In this document: positions 8,905-18,029 of the stretch, piece by piece | Layout of the letters: every line of letters starts with the position of its first letter | Position numbering within the stretch: position 1 is the stretch's first letter | Source: JAWKWH01 sp963669455 | GTDB taxonomy: Bacteria > Pseudomonadota > Alphaproteobacteria > Rhizobiales > Rhizobiaceae | NCBI GenBank assembly: GCA_963669455.1 | Contig: OY770026.1 | Span: 3,658,001-3,722,000, forward strand | Direction of reading: 5' to 3' | DNA length: 64,000 bases | The notes under the pieces: generated by a model | Told to the model about the DNA's origin: nothing | The model's input: the letters and a program-made list of their open reading frames with translations, nothing else | Database searches by the model: none | Made by a program: the position numbers and the translations under genes

Positions 8905-10024
8905 CAAAAAGCCGGCACCTGAATGTGTTCGAGTCGACCTCGGTGACCGCAGTTACGATATCCTTATCGGGCCCGGCCTTATCGAGGCGGCAGGCCAGGC
9001 AATTGCCGGGCGGCTGGGCAAGGTTCGCGCGGCAATTATCACTGACGAGACAGTGGGAGGGCTCTATCTGGAAGCCCTGCAGGGCACTTTGGCAGAAGCG
9101 GGTATTGAAGCTCATGCAATAAGCATGAAGGCCGGCGAGCCAACCAAAAGTTTTGATGCGCTACAAACGGTGGTGGACGGTATCCTTGCCGCCAGACTGG
9201 AACGTGGTGACGTTGTCATCGCGCTTGGTGGCGGGGTTATCGGCGATCTGGCAGGATTTGCGGCAGGTATCGTCAGGCGGGGCATGAACTTCGTTCAGAT
9301 ACCGACATCTTTATTGGCGCAGGTCGACAGTTCGGTCGGCGGCAAAACCGGAATCAATACCAAACACGGCAAAAACCTAGTGGGGGTCTTTTACCAGCCA
9401 AAACTCGTGCTCGCCGATACGCAAGCGCTCAACACGCTGTCAGCACGCGAATTTCGCGCTGGTTACGCAGAGGTCGCAAAATACGGTCTTATCGACCAAC
9501 CGGACTTCTTCTTCTGGCTTGAGGCCAACTGGGCTGAGGTTTTTGCCGGCGGCGCGGCGCGCATCGAGGCCATTGCCAGATCGTGCCAGGCGAAGGCCGA
9601 TGTTGTAGCGCGCGATGAATACGAGGCCGGCGAGCGGGCGCTTTTAAACCTCGGGCACACATTCGGCCATGCGCTTGAAGCGGCGGTGGAGTATGATTCC
9701 GCCCGTCTGGTCCATGGCGAGGGCGTGGCGATCGGAATGGCGCTGGCGCACCGGTTTTCCGCCAGGCTCAACCAGGCCAGTCCCGATGATGCCGACAGGG
9801 TCGAAACACATTTGCGGGCGGTTGGGCTTCCCACCTCGCTTAACGATATTCCAGGTTTTCTGCCTGACGCGGAAGGACTTCTTACCTATATTGCACAGGA
9901 CAAGAAAGTCTCGCGCGGATGTCTGACATTTATTCTGACGCGCGGCATCGGGCAATCATACATCGCCAGCGACGTTCCGACATCGGAAGTTCTGGCATTT
10001 TTAAAGGAGAACCAACCGCAATGA
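8897..10024 (+). CDS. aroB: 3-dehydroquinate synthase
   Basis: A 375-residue NAD- and metal-dependent enzyme that closes the carbocycle from DAHP, the second shikimate step. It shows GGGVIGDLAGFAAG, the PTSLLAQVDSSVGGKTG block, metal-binding HTFGHALE and the QDKKV motif. I chose the ATG at 8897 (MTDKK), preceded by AAGGCGAAG, over the upstream ATG at 8873 inside aroK. Its TGA overlaps the ATG of the next gene (ATGA), giving the operon aroK-aroB-CorC. Confidence 0.97.
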   Translation: MTDKKPAPECVRVDLGDRSYDILIGPGLIEAAGQAIAGRLGKVRAAIITDETVGGLYLEALQGTLAEAGIEAHAISMKAGEPTKSFDALQTVVDGILAARLERGDVVIALGGGVIGDLAGFAAGIVRRGMNFVQIPTSLLAQVDSSVGGKTGINTKHGKNLVGVFYQPKLVLADTQALNTLSAREFRAGYAEVAKYGLIDQPDFFFWLEANWAEVFAGGAARIEAIARSCQAKADVVARDEYEAGERALLNLGHTFGHALEAAVEYDSARLVHGEGVAIGMALAHRFSARLNQASPDDADRVETHLRAVGLPTSLNDIPGFLPDAEGLLTYIAQDKKVSRGCLTFILTRGIGQSYIASDVPTSEVLAFLKENQPQ

Positions 10025-11292
10025 TGTTGTCAGTCTGGATCATCTGCGGCGCAATCGTGTTTCTGGTCTGCCTTTCAGCCCTGTTTTCAGGCTCTGAAAC
10101 AGCTTTAACGGCGACCTCGCGGGCGCGCATGCATTCGCTGGAAGCCGGTGGCGACCACCGGGCGGCGATGGTCAATGGCCTGATCGAACGGCGCGACAGG
10201 CTGATCGGCGCGCTGCTGATCGGTAATAATCTGGTCAACATCCTAGGCTCGGCACTCGCCACCTCGCTGTTTCTCACGCTGTTCGGTGATGCCGGCGTCG
10301 TCTACGCCACGCTGGTCATGACCGTATTGCTGGTAGTGTTTGCGGAAATCCTGCCGAAATCCTGGGCCATTTCCAATCCGGACAAATTTGCGCTTAAAAT
10401 GGCGCTGCCAATCCGGCTGTTCATTGCCGTCGCAGGCCCGCTCTCATCGCTGGCCAACCGGCTGGTCAGACGTATTTTATGGCTCTTCGGCGTCAATCTG
10501 GCCGAAGGCAGCTCGTTGCTCAGCGCGCATGACGAACTGCGCGGTACGGTAGAGGTGCTTCACAAGGAGGGCTCATTCTTCAAGGCGGACCGCGATCGCG
10601 TCGGCGGTGTTTTGGACCTGCATGAGTTGGAAGTTTCCGATGTGATGATCCATCGTACCAACATGCAAATGGTCAATGCCGACGACCCGCCGGACGTCGT
10701 GGTGCGCGAAATTCTGCAAAGCCCCTATACCAGGCTGCCGGTTTGGCACGGTTCAACGGAAAACATCGTTGGCGTCGTTCACGCAAAAGACGTGCTGCGT
10801 GCCCTCAATGATGTCAACAACAATCCCGCCCGGATCGACATCAAAAAGGTTGCGACCAAACCCTGGTTCGTCCCTGATACGACATCGCTGCAGATGCAGT
10901 TGAACGCGTTTTTGCGCGAGAAGGCGCATATCGCCATCGTCGTCGACGAATATGGCGAGGTGGAAGGCCTGGTGACGCTGGAGGACATTTTGGAAGAAAT
11001 CGTCGGCGAGATTGCCGACGAGCACGATGTCGACGTCCAGGGCGTGCGCCAGGAGGCCGACGGGTCGGTGGTGGTTGACGGTTCGGTGCCGATCCGCGAC
11101 CTAAACCGGGCGCTGGACTGGAACCTTCCCGACGAGGATGTGACCACGATTGCCGGCCTGGTCATCCACGAGACCCAATCGATCCCGGAGGAAAAACAGG
11201 CCTTTACCTTCCACGATATGCGCTTCGTTGTGATGAAGCGCGAAAAAAACCGGATTGTGAAACTGCGGATCAGGCCGGCAAGCGAGATTTGA
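10021..11292 (+). CDS. CNNM/CorC family transporter-associated protein (DUF21, CBS pair, CorC_HlyC)
   Basis: A 423-residue inner-membrane protein of the hemolysin-C/CorB group, linked to Mg2+/Co2+ export or magnesium homeostasis. Order: DUF21 membrane domain with ALFSGSETALTA at about 20 and three to four hydrophobic spans to about 160; a CBS pair at about 200-320 (VVDEYGEVEGLVTLEDILEE); a C-terminal FAD-like CorC_HlyC domain (DGSVPIRDLN). The start is the ATG overlapping the aroB stop, with AAGGAGA upstream. The placement after aroB is common in Rhizobiales. Confidence 0.92.
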   Translation: MMLSVWIICGAIVFLVCLSALFSGSETALTATSRARMHSLEAGGDHRAAMVNGLIERRDRLIGALLIGNNLVNILGSALATSLFLTLFGDAGVVYATLVMTVLLVVFAEILPKSWAISNPDKFALKMALPIRLFIAVAGPLSSLANRLVRRILWLFGVNLAEGSSLLSAHDELRGTVEVLHKEGSFFKADRDRVGGVLDLHELEVSDVMIHRTNMQMVNADDPPDVVVREILQSPYTRLPVWHGSTENIVGVVHAKDVLRALNDVNNNPARIDIKKVATKPWFVPDTTSLQMQLNAFLREKAHIAIVVDEYGEVEGLVTLEDILEEIVGEIADEHDVDVQGVRQEADGSVVVDGSVPIRDLNRALDWNLPDEDVTTIAGLVIHETQSIPEEKQAFTFHDMRFVVMKREKNRIVKLRIRPASEI

Positions 11293-11349
11293 GCAAGGAG
11301 CAGCGCAACCGGTAAAGGTATGAACACTCCACTTTGATCCTTTCAGGTC

Positions 11350-11634
11350 TTACCATTTCACTGCTTCGCCCGGTGCCGACGGCTCGACGGCCAGGGCATG
11401 GAGTGTGCCGGCAAGCTCTTCGGCCAGCGCTTCGTTGACGGCCCGGTGACGGCCAATCCGGTTTATCGAGGAAAATGCCTGCGACACGATGCGCACACGG
11501 AAATGGGTTTCCCCGCTGCCGTCAATTTTTCCACCCTGATGGCCGGCGTGGAGGTGGCTCTCGTCAATGACTTCCATCCTCTCGGGCAAAAATCTGGCGG
11601 AAAGCTTCGATTCTATTGCGTCTTTCATGGACAT
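11350..11634 (-). CDS. BolA family protein
   Basis: A 94-residue BolA-fold protein, usually a partner of monothiol glutaredoxins in iron-sulfur cluster handling and iron sensing. The conserved invariant His and helix-turn region are visible: ESHLHAGHQ, then GETHFRVRIVS and HRAVNEALAEEL. It is divergent from the J-domain gene at 11759 (gap 124 bp). It could be BolA or the BolA1-like paralogue; the length and motif order are those of full proteins. Confidence 0.9.
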   Translation of the reverse strand: MSMKDAIESKLSARFLPERMEVIDESHLHAGHQGGKIDGSGETHFRVRIVSQAFSSINRIGRHRAVNEALAEELAGTLHALAVEPSAPGEAVKW

Positions 11635-11758
11635 TTCTTGCTCCTTGCGTCATATGCGCCTGTTCGGTGATATCCGGTTTGGCTGATTCACTGCCAGTCT
11701 TGTTATTTACCGAAGCCAATTCTTGTCTGACGGAACAAAGCACCCATAATCAACAGCG

Positions 11759-12373
11759 ATGAACGATTTTTCGAAATATTTTGACAAGATACGTGTCCGG
11801 CCCGGCAAAAAGGCCGAGAAAAAGGCCCGTGAACCGGAATGCCAGTGGGACGGTTGTACCAAGGCTGGAACGCACAAGGCGCCGGTCGGACGGCACAAGG
11901 AAGGCGAGTATTTCAAATTCTGCGTTGATCATGTGCGTGCCTACAACAAGAACTACAATTATTTCTCCGGCCTGCCCGATTCTGATGTGGCAAAATTTCA
12001 AAAAGATGCACTGACCGGCCACCGGCCGACCTGGAAGGTGGGCGGCAGCAGCGGTCCAAAAGTCGCTCCCGACATGGCAACCAAGCGATCGGGCCGGGCC
12101 GGGTATTACAATCGGGTCCGCGATCCGCTGAACGTGCTTGGCCAGGATGGCGAACGCCCGGCGGCCGTGAGAAAACCCAAACCGCTTGAGGCCAAGGCGC
12201 TCGAAACATTGGGCCTCGGCCCAAAGGCGACTGGCGAAGACATAAAGACGCGTTATAAGGAATTGGTGAAACGCCACCATCCCGATGCGAATGGCGGCAA
12301 CCGGGGTTCTGAAGAGCGGTTTCGCGAGGTCATTCAGGCATATCGCCTGTTGCGGCAGGCGGGTTTGTGTTGA
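11759..12373 (+). CDS. J-domain protein with N-terminal Cys-containing domain
   Basis: A 204-residue protein. The C-terminal 60 residues form a J domain: LETLGLGPKATGEDIKTRYKELVKRHHPDANGG, with the HPD tripeptide that stimulates DnaK ATPase. The N-terminal 80 residues hold a probable metal- or fold-stabilising set of Cys/His residues (ECQWDGC at about 29, then FCVDHVRAYNKNYNYF). It lies directly upstream of cobS, 73 bp apart on the same strand, and is divergent from bolA. From the context I infer a co-chaperone for a specific client, possibly linked to the neighbouring AAA protein; unproven. Confidence 0.85.
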   Translation: MNDFSKYFDKIRVRPGKKAEKKAREPECQWDGCTKAGTHKAPVGRHKEGEYFKFCVDHVRAYNKNYNYFSGLPDSDVAKFQKDALTGHRPTWKVGGSSGPKVAPDMATKRSGRAGYYNRVRDPLNVLGQDGERPAAVRKPKPLEAKALETLGLGPKATGEDIKTRYKELVKRHHPDANGGNRGSEERFREVIQAYRLLRQAGLC

Positions 12374-12446
12374 CCATGGCTTCTGTTAAGAACTGCCCCC
12401 TGATAATTCTGACCGGCGGATCGGCTGCGATCGCTTTGGAGGTTTT

Positions 12447-13433
12447 ATGAACAAGGTCGAACGCGACATCGCAAATCTTCCGGATACGACCGTGTCGGCA
12501 AAGGAAGCATTCGGTTTTGAAACCGAAATGGTGATTCCCGCATATTCGGTGCGGGACGAACAGGTGCCGGATATCGATCCGGACTACCTGTTTGATCAGA
12601 CGACAACGATGGCGATCCTTGCCGGCTTCGCCTTCAATCGCCGGGTCATGGTGTCGGGCTATCACGGCACCGGCAAATCGACGCATATCGAGCAGGTTGC
12701 AGCGCGACTCAACTGGCCTTGCGTAAGGGTCAATCTCGACAGTCACGTCAGCCGTATCGATCTGGTCGGCAAGGATGCGATTGTTTTGCAGGACGGCAAG
12801 CAGGTCACAGAATTCCGCGACGGCATTCTGCCCTGGGCCTATCAGCACAATGTCGCGCTTTGCTTCGACGAATATGATGCGGGCCGCCCGGATGTGATGT
12901 TCGTGATCCAGCGGGTGCTGGAATCGTCAGGCCGGCTGACATTGCTCGACCAGTCCAGGGTTATTCGCCCGCATCCGGCTTTCCGCCTGTTTGCGACCGC
13001 CAACACCGTCGGCCTTGGTGATACGACCGGGCTCTATCACGGTACGCAGCAGATCAATCAGGCGCAGATGGACCGCTGGTCGATCGTGACAACACTCAAC
13101 TACCTGCCGCATGACAATGAGGCGGCTATCGTTCTGGCCAAAGCCAAACACTACCAGAACGACGAAGGCCGCGACATTGTCGGCAAGATGGTCCGCGTTG
13201 CCGACTTGACCCGCAATGCCTTCGTCAATGGCGACATTTCGACCGTGATGAGCCCGCGTACCGTGATCATCTGGGCGGAAAACGCCGAAATCTTCGGCGA
13301 TGTCGGCATGGCGTTCCGGCTGACCTTCCTCAACAAATGCGATGAACTGGAGCGCGCCGTTGTGGCCGAATTCTACCAGCGCGCTTTCCATGAAGAACTG
13401 CCTGAATCCGCCATCAATGTTGTGTTGGCCTGA
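12447..13433 (+). CDS. cobS: aerobic cobaltochelatase subunit CobS
   Basis: The AAA+ ATPase subunit of the CobNST complex that inserts Co2+ into hydrogenobyrinic acid a,c-diamide in the aerobic B12 pathway. 328 residues: CobS N-terminal segment, Walker A GYHGTGKSTH at 71-80, Walker B ALCFDEYDAG at 137-146, and sensor-region FATANTVGLGD. A strong GGAGG precedes the ATG. It is ten bases upstream of cobT. No cobalamin riboswitch is recognisable upstream. CobN is not in the window. Confidence 0.96.
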   Translation: MNKVERDIANLPDTTVSAKEAFGFETEMVIPAYSVRDEQVPDIDPDYLFDQTTTMAILAGFAFNRRVMVSGYHGTGKSTHIEQVAARLNWPCVRVNLDSHVSRIDLVGKDAIVLQDGKQVTEFRDGILPWAYQHNVALCFDEYDAGRPDVMFVIQRVLESSGRLTLLDQSRVIRPHPAFRLFATANTVGLGDTTGLYHGTQQINQAQMDRWSIVTTLNYLPHDNEAAIVLAKAKHYQNDEGRDIVGKMVRVADLTRNAFVNGDISTVMSPRTVIIWAENAEIFGDVGMAFRLTFLNKCDELERAVVAEFYQRAFHEELPESAINVVLA

Positions 13434-13442
13434 CGGTTTGCT

Positions 13443-15353
13443 ATGGCAGAGCCGGGCGATAACACAAAGAGCGGCCCGAAAATCGGCGGCAACACCGATG
13501 TTTTCAAGCGTGCGGTCACGGGCTGTGTCCGCGCGATAGCAGGCGATCACGAGGTCGAGGTCGGGTTTTCCAAGGAAAAATCCGCGCTTGCCGGCAATCT
13601 TGTCCGGCTTCCGGAGCTGCCACGCAGGCCGACCGCACAGGACATTTCGATTACGCGCGGGGTTGGCGATTCGATGGCGCTGCGCAAGGCCTGCCACGAT
13701 CCGGCCGTTCACAACAAGCTTGCACCGGAAGGCCAGCAGGCGCGCGCGATATTCGATGCCGTCGAACAGGCCCGGGTCGAGGCCATCGGCGCACGCGCGA
13801 TGCCCGGTGTCGCAGCAAACCTGGCTGACATGCTTGAAGACAGGTTTGCGCGATCCAATCTGACCGCGGTCACCGATAAGGCCGACGCCCCCATCGAGCA
13901 TGCCGTTGCGTTGATGGTGCGGGAAAAACTGACCGGCGCGAAACCGCCCAAAAGCAGTGAGAAAGTCGTATCACTCTGGAAAGACTGGATTTTTGACAAG
14001 ACTGGTGGTGATCTGGGCAATCTGGAAGCAAGCCTCGACGATCAGAGCGCCTTTGCGCGGCTGATCCGCGACATGCTGGTCTCCATGGAAATGGCGGACG
14101 AACTCGGCGAGGACGAAAGCGACGACGCCGAAGACAGCGATGATGATCAGGAGCAAGGGGACGACCAGCCCGACGATGAAGGCGAAACGGATTCAAGCTC
14201 GGAGCAGGCCGAGGCGGAGGATGCCGACGGCGACAACGAGGACGAGCAAACCGGCGACATGGAAGCATCCGACGCTACGGCGGAGGATATGAGCGACGAT
14301 GACACCGATGAGGATGCCGACACGCCGGGAGAGGCGCACCGGCCCGACCACCCTTACGCGGATCTTCCGTCGGATTTCGACTATCAGGTGTTCACGACCC
14401 GGTTCGATGAAATCGTCGGTGCTGAAGAACTGTGCGAGGAAGAGGAACTGGAGCGGCTGCGCGCGTTTCTCGACAAGCAGCTTGCCAATTTGCAAGGCGT
14501 GGTCGGCAGGCTCGCCAACCGGCTGCAACGCCGCTTGATGGCGCAGCAAAACCGTTCCTGGGATTTCGATCTTGAGGAAGGTTATCTCGACCCGGCGCGG
14601 TTGCCGCGGCTGGTAATGGACGAGATGAAGGGCACATTTGCCGCCCTGTCCTACAAGCAGGAGCGCGACACCAAGTTCCGCGACACGGTGGTGACGCTGT
14701 TGATCGACAATTCCGGCTCAATGCGCGGGCGGCCAATCACGGTGGCGGCAACTTGCGGCGATATCCTTGCCAGAACACTCGAGCGCTGCGGCGTTTCGGT
14801 GGAAATCCTGGGCTTTACCACCAAAGCATGGAAAGGTGGTCAGGCACGCGAAAAATGGCTGAAGGACAACAAGCCGGCCAATCCCGGCCGTCTTAACGAC
14901 CTTCGCCATATCATTTACAAGTCAGCCGATGCGCCATGGCGCCGGGCAAGGCGCAATCTGGGGCTGATGATGCGGGAAGGGTTGCTGAAGGAAAATATCG
15001 ACGGCGAGGCACTGCTTTGGGCGCATCGCCGGCTGCTCGGCCGGCCCGAACAGCGCAAAATACTGATGATGATTTCCGATGGTGCACCGGTCGATGATTC
15101 AACCCTTTCGGTCAATCCCGGCAATTATCTGGAGCGGCATCTAAGGGCGGTCATCGAACTGATCGAAACCAAATCTCCCGTCGAACTGCTTGCCATCGGC
15201 ATCGGTCATGATGTCACGCGCTACTATCGCAAGGCCGTGACAATCGTTGATGCGGAAGAGTTGGCCGGGGCCATGACGGACCAGCTGGCATCCCTGTTTG
15301 CCGACGAAGGCAGCGAGGGCGGCAGACCGCCCGGGCTGAGGCGGGCGGGATGA
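13443..15353 (+). CDS. cobT: aerobic cobaltochelatase subunit CobT
   Basis: A 636-residue partner of CobS in the cobalt chelatase. The N-terminal helical region is followed by a very acidic low-complexity linker (about 218-297, mostly D/E), then the VWA domain with MIDAS motif LLIDNSGSMRG near 420. The acidic linker is typical of CobT and ChlD relatives. The last four bases overlap the start of the next gene (ATGA), suggesting coupling to the esterase-like exported protein. Confidence 0.96.
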   Translation: MAEPGDNTKSGPKIGGNTDVFKRAVTGCVRAIAGDHEVEVGFSKEKSALAGNLVRLPELPRRPTAQDISITRGVGDSMALRKACHDPAVHNKLAPEGQQARAIFDAVEQARVEAIGARAMPGVAANLADMLEDRFARSNLTAVTDKADAPIEHAVALMVREKLTGAKPPKSSEKVVSLWKDWIFDKTGGDLGNLEASLDDQSAFARLIRDMLVSMEMADELGEDESDDAEDSDDDQEQGDDQPDDEGETDSSSEQAEAEDADGDNEDEQTGDMEASDATAEDMSDDDTDEDADTPGEAHRPDHPYADLPSDFDYQVFTTRFDEIVGAEELCEEEELERLRAFLDKQLANLQGVVGRLANRLQRRLMAQQNRSWDFDLEEGYLDPARLPRLVMDEMKGTFAALSYKQERDTKFRDTVVTLLIDNSGSMRGRPITVAATCGDILARTLERCGVSVEILGFTTKAWKGGQAREKWLKDNKPANPGRLNDLRHIIYKSADAPWRRARRNLGLMMREGLLKENIDGEALLWAHRRLLGRPEQRKILMMISDGAPVDDSTLSVNPGNYLERHLRAVIELIETKSPVELLAIGIGHDVTRYYRKAVTIVDAEELAGAMTDQLASLFADEGSEGGRPPGLRRAG

Positions 15354-16399
15354 GCTTGTCCCCGCGCCATATCGTGTCCTTTGTTTGCGCAACCGCGATC
15401 ATCGTCGCGGTGATGGCGCCTGGTTTGAATAACAATGCCCTGGCCGCCTCACAGACTTCCGCCATTGCAGCGAAAATCCGCAGCTATCCGATCCGGAATT
15501 TTCGCATCGGATCCAAGGAGACCAAATTCGGACCGCTGACATTTGTCGCTGGAATGGAACTGCGTTCATCAGCCCGCCCGTTTGGTTCAATGTCCGGTTT
15601 CCGGTTTCTCGACCAAGGCAACCGTTTCATCGGCGTGACCGATAGCGGGTTTTGGTATTTTGGCACAATTGAACGGGACGAGGCCGGGCGGCCAACCGGC
15701 ATGTCCGATTTCTGGATGCAACCGATCGCCAATGCCAGCGGCGGGATCGACGGGGAGAAGCAGAAAGTCGATGCCGAGGCGCTCGCCATACGCGGCACGG
15801 AGGCAACGGTGGGGTTCGAACGGGAGCACCGGATTGCCACCTTCGATATATCGCCGGACAACATAGCGCCTGGAGAAATGGCCGGTGAAACCGTCCGCCT
15901 GGACTTTTTGGTCCCGCGCCATGAATTGCGGCGCAACAAGGGGTTTGAGACGGTTGCCTATGCGCCTGACAACTCGCCGCTCAAAGGTGCGCGCATCGCG
16001 ATCGCTGAAAGAAGCATCGATCGGGAAGGCAACATCTTTGCCGCGATTCTCGAAGGCCCGCGCAAGGGTATCTTCAAGGTTGTCCGTCACGGCTTGTTCG
16101 ACATAACTGCGGGAACGTTCTTGCCGAATGGTGACCTGCTGCTGTTGGAGCGCAGTTTCACCATGGCTGACGGGGTGAAAATGCGATTGCGCCGGATTGC
16201 CGGGCAGACAATCGCCAAAGGCCGGACCGTGGATGGTGACGTGCTGTTTGAAAGCGACCTGAGCTATCAGATCGACAATATGGAAGGGCTCGATTCCTGG
16301 GTAGATGGCGAGGGGCGCCTGCGGATATCAATCGTCTCGGATGACAACCACTCGATCCTGCAGCGCAATCTTTATCTGGAGTTTATTCTGGACGAGTAG
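15350..16399 (+). CDS. exported esterase-like activity of phytase family protein
   Basis: A 349-residue protein with an N-terminal signal sequence (hydrophobic at about 8-24, cleavage near NALA-AS). The body resembles the Phytase-like beta-propeller family (DUF of the esterase-like/phytase type): GMSGFRFLDQGNRFIGVTDSGFW, DAEALAIRG, FETVAYAPDNSPL, NMEGLDSW. It overlaps cobT by four bases and its 3' end overlaps the convergent queuosine transporter gene by 17 bp. Substrate unknown; co-location with cobST is frequent in Rhizobiales, from memory. Confidence 0.8.
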   Translation: MSLSPRHIVSFVCATAIIVAVMAPGLNNNALAASQTSAIAAKIRSYPIRNFRIGSKETKFGPLTFVAGMELRSSARPFGSMSGFRFLDQGNRFIGVTDSGFWYFGTIERDEAGRPTGMSDFWMQPIANASGGIDGEKQKVDAEALAIRGTEATVGFEREHRIATFDISPDNIAPGEMAGETVRLDFLVPRHELRRNKGFETVAYAPDNSPLKGARIAIAERSIDREGNIFAAILEGPRKGIFKVVRHGLFDITAGTFLPNGDLLLLERSFTMADGVKMRLRRIAGQTIAKGRTVDGDVLFESDLSYQIDNMEGLDSWVDGEGRLRISIVSDDNHSILQRNLYLEFILDE

Positions 16400-17027
16400 C
16401 TACGGTTTCTACGGGCTTTAACGCTGAAAGCAAAAGACCGTAGGGCGCCAGCATTGCCAGCGAGACCAAAAGCTTGACGCCCAGATCGCCTGCGGCAAGC
16501 GATACCCACAACGGAACCTCACGGCCCAAAAACGGAACGAAGAAGGCAAGCGAGCCATCGCTAGAGCCAAACAGCGTATCGATAAAGCCGAACTGTGCCG
16601 AAAATGCCAGGCCGAAAAAGATCAGCGTATCCAGGATCGAGCCGATGACTGACGAAACGAACGGCGCCTGCCACCAGCTTGCATGCCTTAACCTGTCAAA
16701 AATGCCGGTATCGAGCAGTTGAGCAACCAGAAACGCCGAGCCGGACGCGATCGCGATACGCGGAGTGGCCAGCCAGATTGACAGAACTACCGCCAGGGCG
16801 AAGCCGGCGATGACAACGAGGCGTGCTGCGCGCGGTCCGAAGCGGCGATTGGCCAGATCATTGACCAGGAATGCTACCGGATAGGTGAACGCGCCCCATG
16901 TCAGCAGATCCTGCAAGCCGAAATGGGCAAACGGATATTGTACGAGGATGTTTGACGCAACCACGACCATGGCCATCATGGCAATGAAGGGAGCGAGACT
17001 GGCAGGCGAATAGGCGTATTTGGACAT
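16383..17027 (-). CDS. queuosine precursor transporter (YhhQ/VUT family)
   Basis: A 214-residue integral membrane protein with about six hydrophobic spans that resembles YhhQ (COG1738), which takes up preQ0/preQ1 for queuosine modification of tRNA. Recognisable parts: SNILVQYPF, AFTYPVAFLVNDLANRRFGPRAAR and GSILDTLIFFGLAF. The ATG at 17027 has AGGA eight bases upstream, followed by an unbroken A stretch. The leader just before it resembles a preQ1-I aptamer (separate entry). It follows rpmB by 70 bp on the same strand. Confidence 0.9.
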   Translation of the reverse strand: MSKYAYSPASLAPFIAMMAMVVVASNILVQYPFAHFGLQDLLTWGAFTYPVAFLVNDLANRRFGPRAARLVVIAGFALAVVLSIWLATPRIAIASGSAFLVAQLLDTGIFDRLRHASWWQAPFVSSVIGSILDTLIFFGLAFSAQFGFIDTLFGSSDGSLAFFVPFLGREVPLWVSLAAGDLGVKLLVSLAMLAPYGLLLSALKPVETVATRPE

Positions 17028-17056
17028 TTTTTTATCCTGGGTGATGGAACCAGAGG
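17025..17056 (-). promoter_or_regulatory. candidate preQ1-I-like riboswitch in leader of queuosine-precursor transporter
   Basis: On the minus strand the bases before the ATG read CTGG-TTCCATCAC-CCAG-GATAAAAAA-ATG. This matches the compact preQ1-I layout: a short stem (17050-17053 with 17037-17040), a loop starting UUC and ending CAC, and an A-rich tail. Loop CAU could pair with the AUG itself as the pseudoknot arm, and AGGA lies in the 3' stem strand. Ligand binding would then hide both ribosome site and start codon. The resemblance was judged by eye; the stem is only four to five pairs. Confidence 0.42.
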
Positions 17057-17097
17057 CGGATTACCGGATAGAAAACCGGCGGATATGGCCCGGGTTT

Positions 17098-17388
17098 TTA
17101 AGCGTTTTCAGCCTGTTTATTGGCAATCTGCTTTTTCAGCAGGCGTGCACGCTGCGACAATTCATTGACGCTTGCCTTGGAGAGGAAAGCATCGAGCCCG
17201 CCGCGATGTTCCACCGTGCGAAGGGCGGCTGCCGAAATGCGCAGGCGATAGCTTTGACCCATTGCCTCCGACATCAAGGTGACATGCACCAGATTGGGCA
17301 AAAAGCGGCGGCGGGTCTTGTTGTTGGCATGGCTAACATTGTTGCCGGTCAGGACGGCCTTGCCGGTTAGCTCACAAGCGCGGGACAT
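17098..17388 (-). CDS. rpmB: 50S ribosomal protein L28
   Basis: A 96-residue ribosomal protein of the large subunit. The diagnostic start SRACELTGKAVLTGNNVSHANNKT is followed by RRRFLPNL and the SYRLRISAAALRTVEHRGGLDAFL block. It is basic, of normal length and lacks the Cys pairs of zinc-type L28. Upstream (17389-17547) is about 160 bp of presumed promoter ending at the ISAs1-like remnant, so the island begins right behind this gene. Confidence 0.97.
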   Translation of the reverse strand: MSRACELTGKAVLTGNNVSHANNKTRRRFLPNLVHVTLMSEAMGQSYRLRISAAALRTVEHRGGLDAFLSKASVNELSQRARLLKKQIANKQAENA

Positions 17389-17547
17389 CTTAATAATCCT
17401 CTTAAATTCTTCACATACACCGCCTGGCTAAAGCGCATGGTCACGGCACCAATCCGGTGGCGCGTGAATGCATCCAAATGCCTCACGGGAAAAGTCGCGT
17501 CTCAATAGTGTCATTTCGCGTCAGCGTCAAGCACGACATCGCAGCCA

Positions 17548-17978
17548 CACGGCAATCGCTTGAAGTCGCCCTAATTCCCAGCCGCTTCATTCTGCGATTC
17601 ACCGGTTCCATCGAAACAGATGGAGTATGCCCATGAACGCACCCACCATAGTTGATCATTTTTCCACCCTTGCAGACCCGCGCCAGAGCTGGAAAAACTC
17701 TCTATCCTCTGCCGGAGGTTTTGCTGGTCGTGCTGTGTGGAGTGATGGCTGGTGCAGATGATTTTGTTGAGATCGAACGCTGGGCAAAGCGTAAACTTGA
17801 GTTCCTTCGCCGCCTGTTGCCGTTTGTTGAGGGCATCCCTTCCCACGATACGCTCAACGATGTGATGAACGCGTTGCCCGGCGATTTGTTTGCTGAATGT
17901 TTTACCAACTGGGTGACGCAATTGCGCGATCACGACCCCGGGATTGTCGCCATCGACATCGTCAAACAGATACCGGAC
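17548..17978 (+). pseudogene. ISAs1-like transposase remnant, left boundary copy
   Basis: A 431-bp segment, about 98% identical to 22646-23075 and in the same orientation. It encodes only the N-terminal third of an ISAs1/H-repeat type transposase: MNAPTIVDHFSTLADPRQSW, then, after a one-base shift in an A run (near 17694), PLPEVLLVVLCGVMAGADDF, GIPSHDTLNDVMNALPGDLF and ECFTNWV. The DDE catalytic core is missing. Both copies end at the same base (after GATACCGGAC) and share the frameshift, so they come from one already broken ancestor. Confidence 0.85.
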
Positions 17979-18029
17979 TTTTCTGTCGTTCCCAATCTTC
18001 AATCGAGTGTCCGCTAACAGTTTTTGATC

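Noticed and set aside
12374..12446. Cobalamin riboswitch before cobS
   Set aside because: The gap is only 73 bases and has no B12-box-like sequence.
12927..13901. 324-codon minus-strand frame across cobS/cobT
   Set aside because: Antisense shadow of two strongly identified genes; no family match or start signal.
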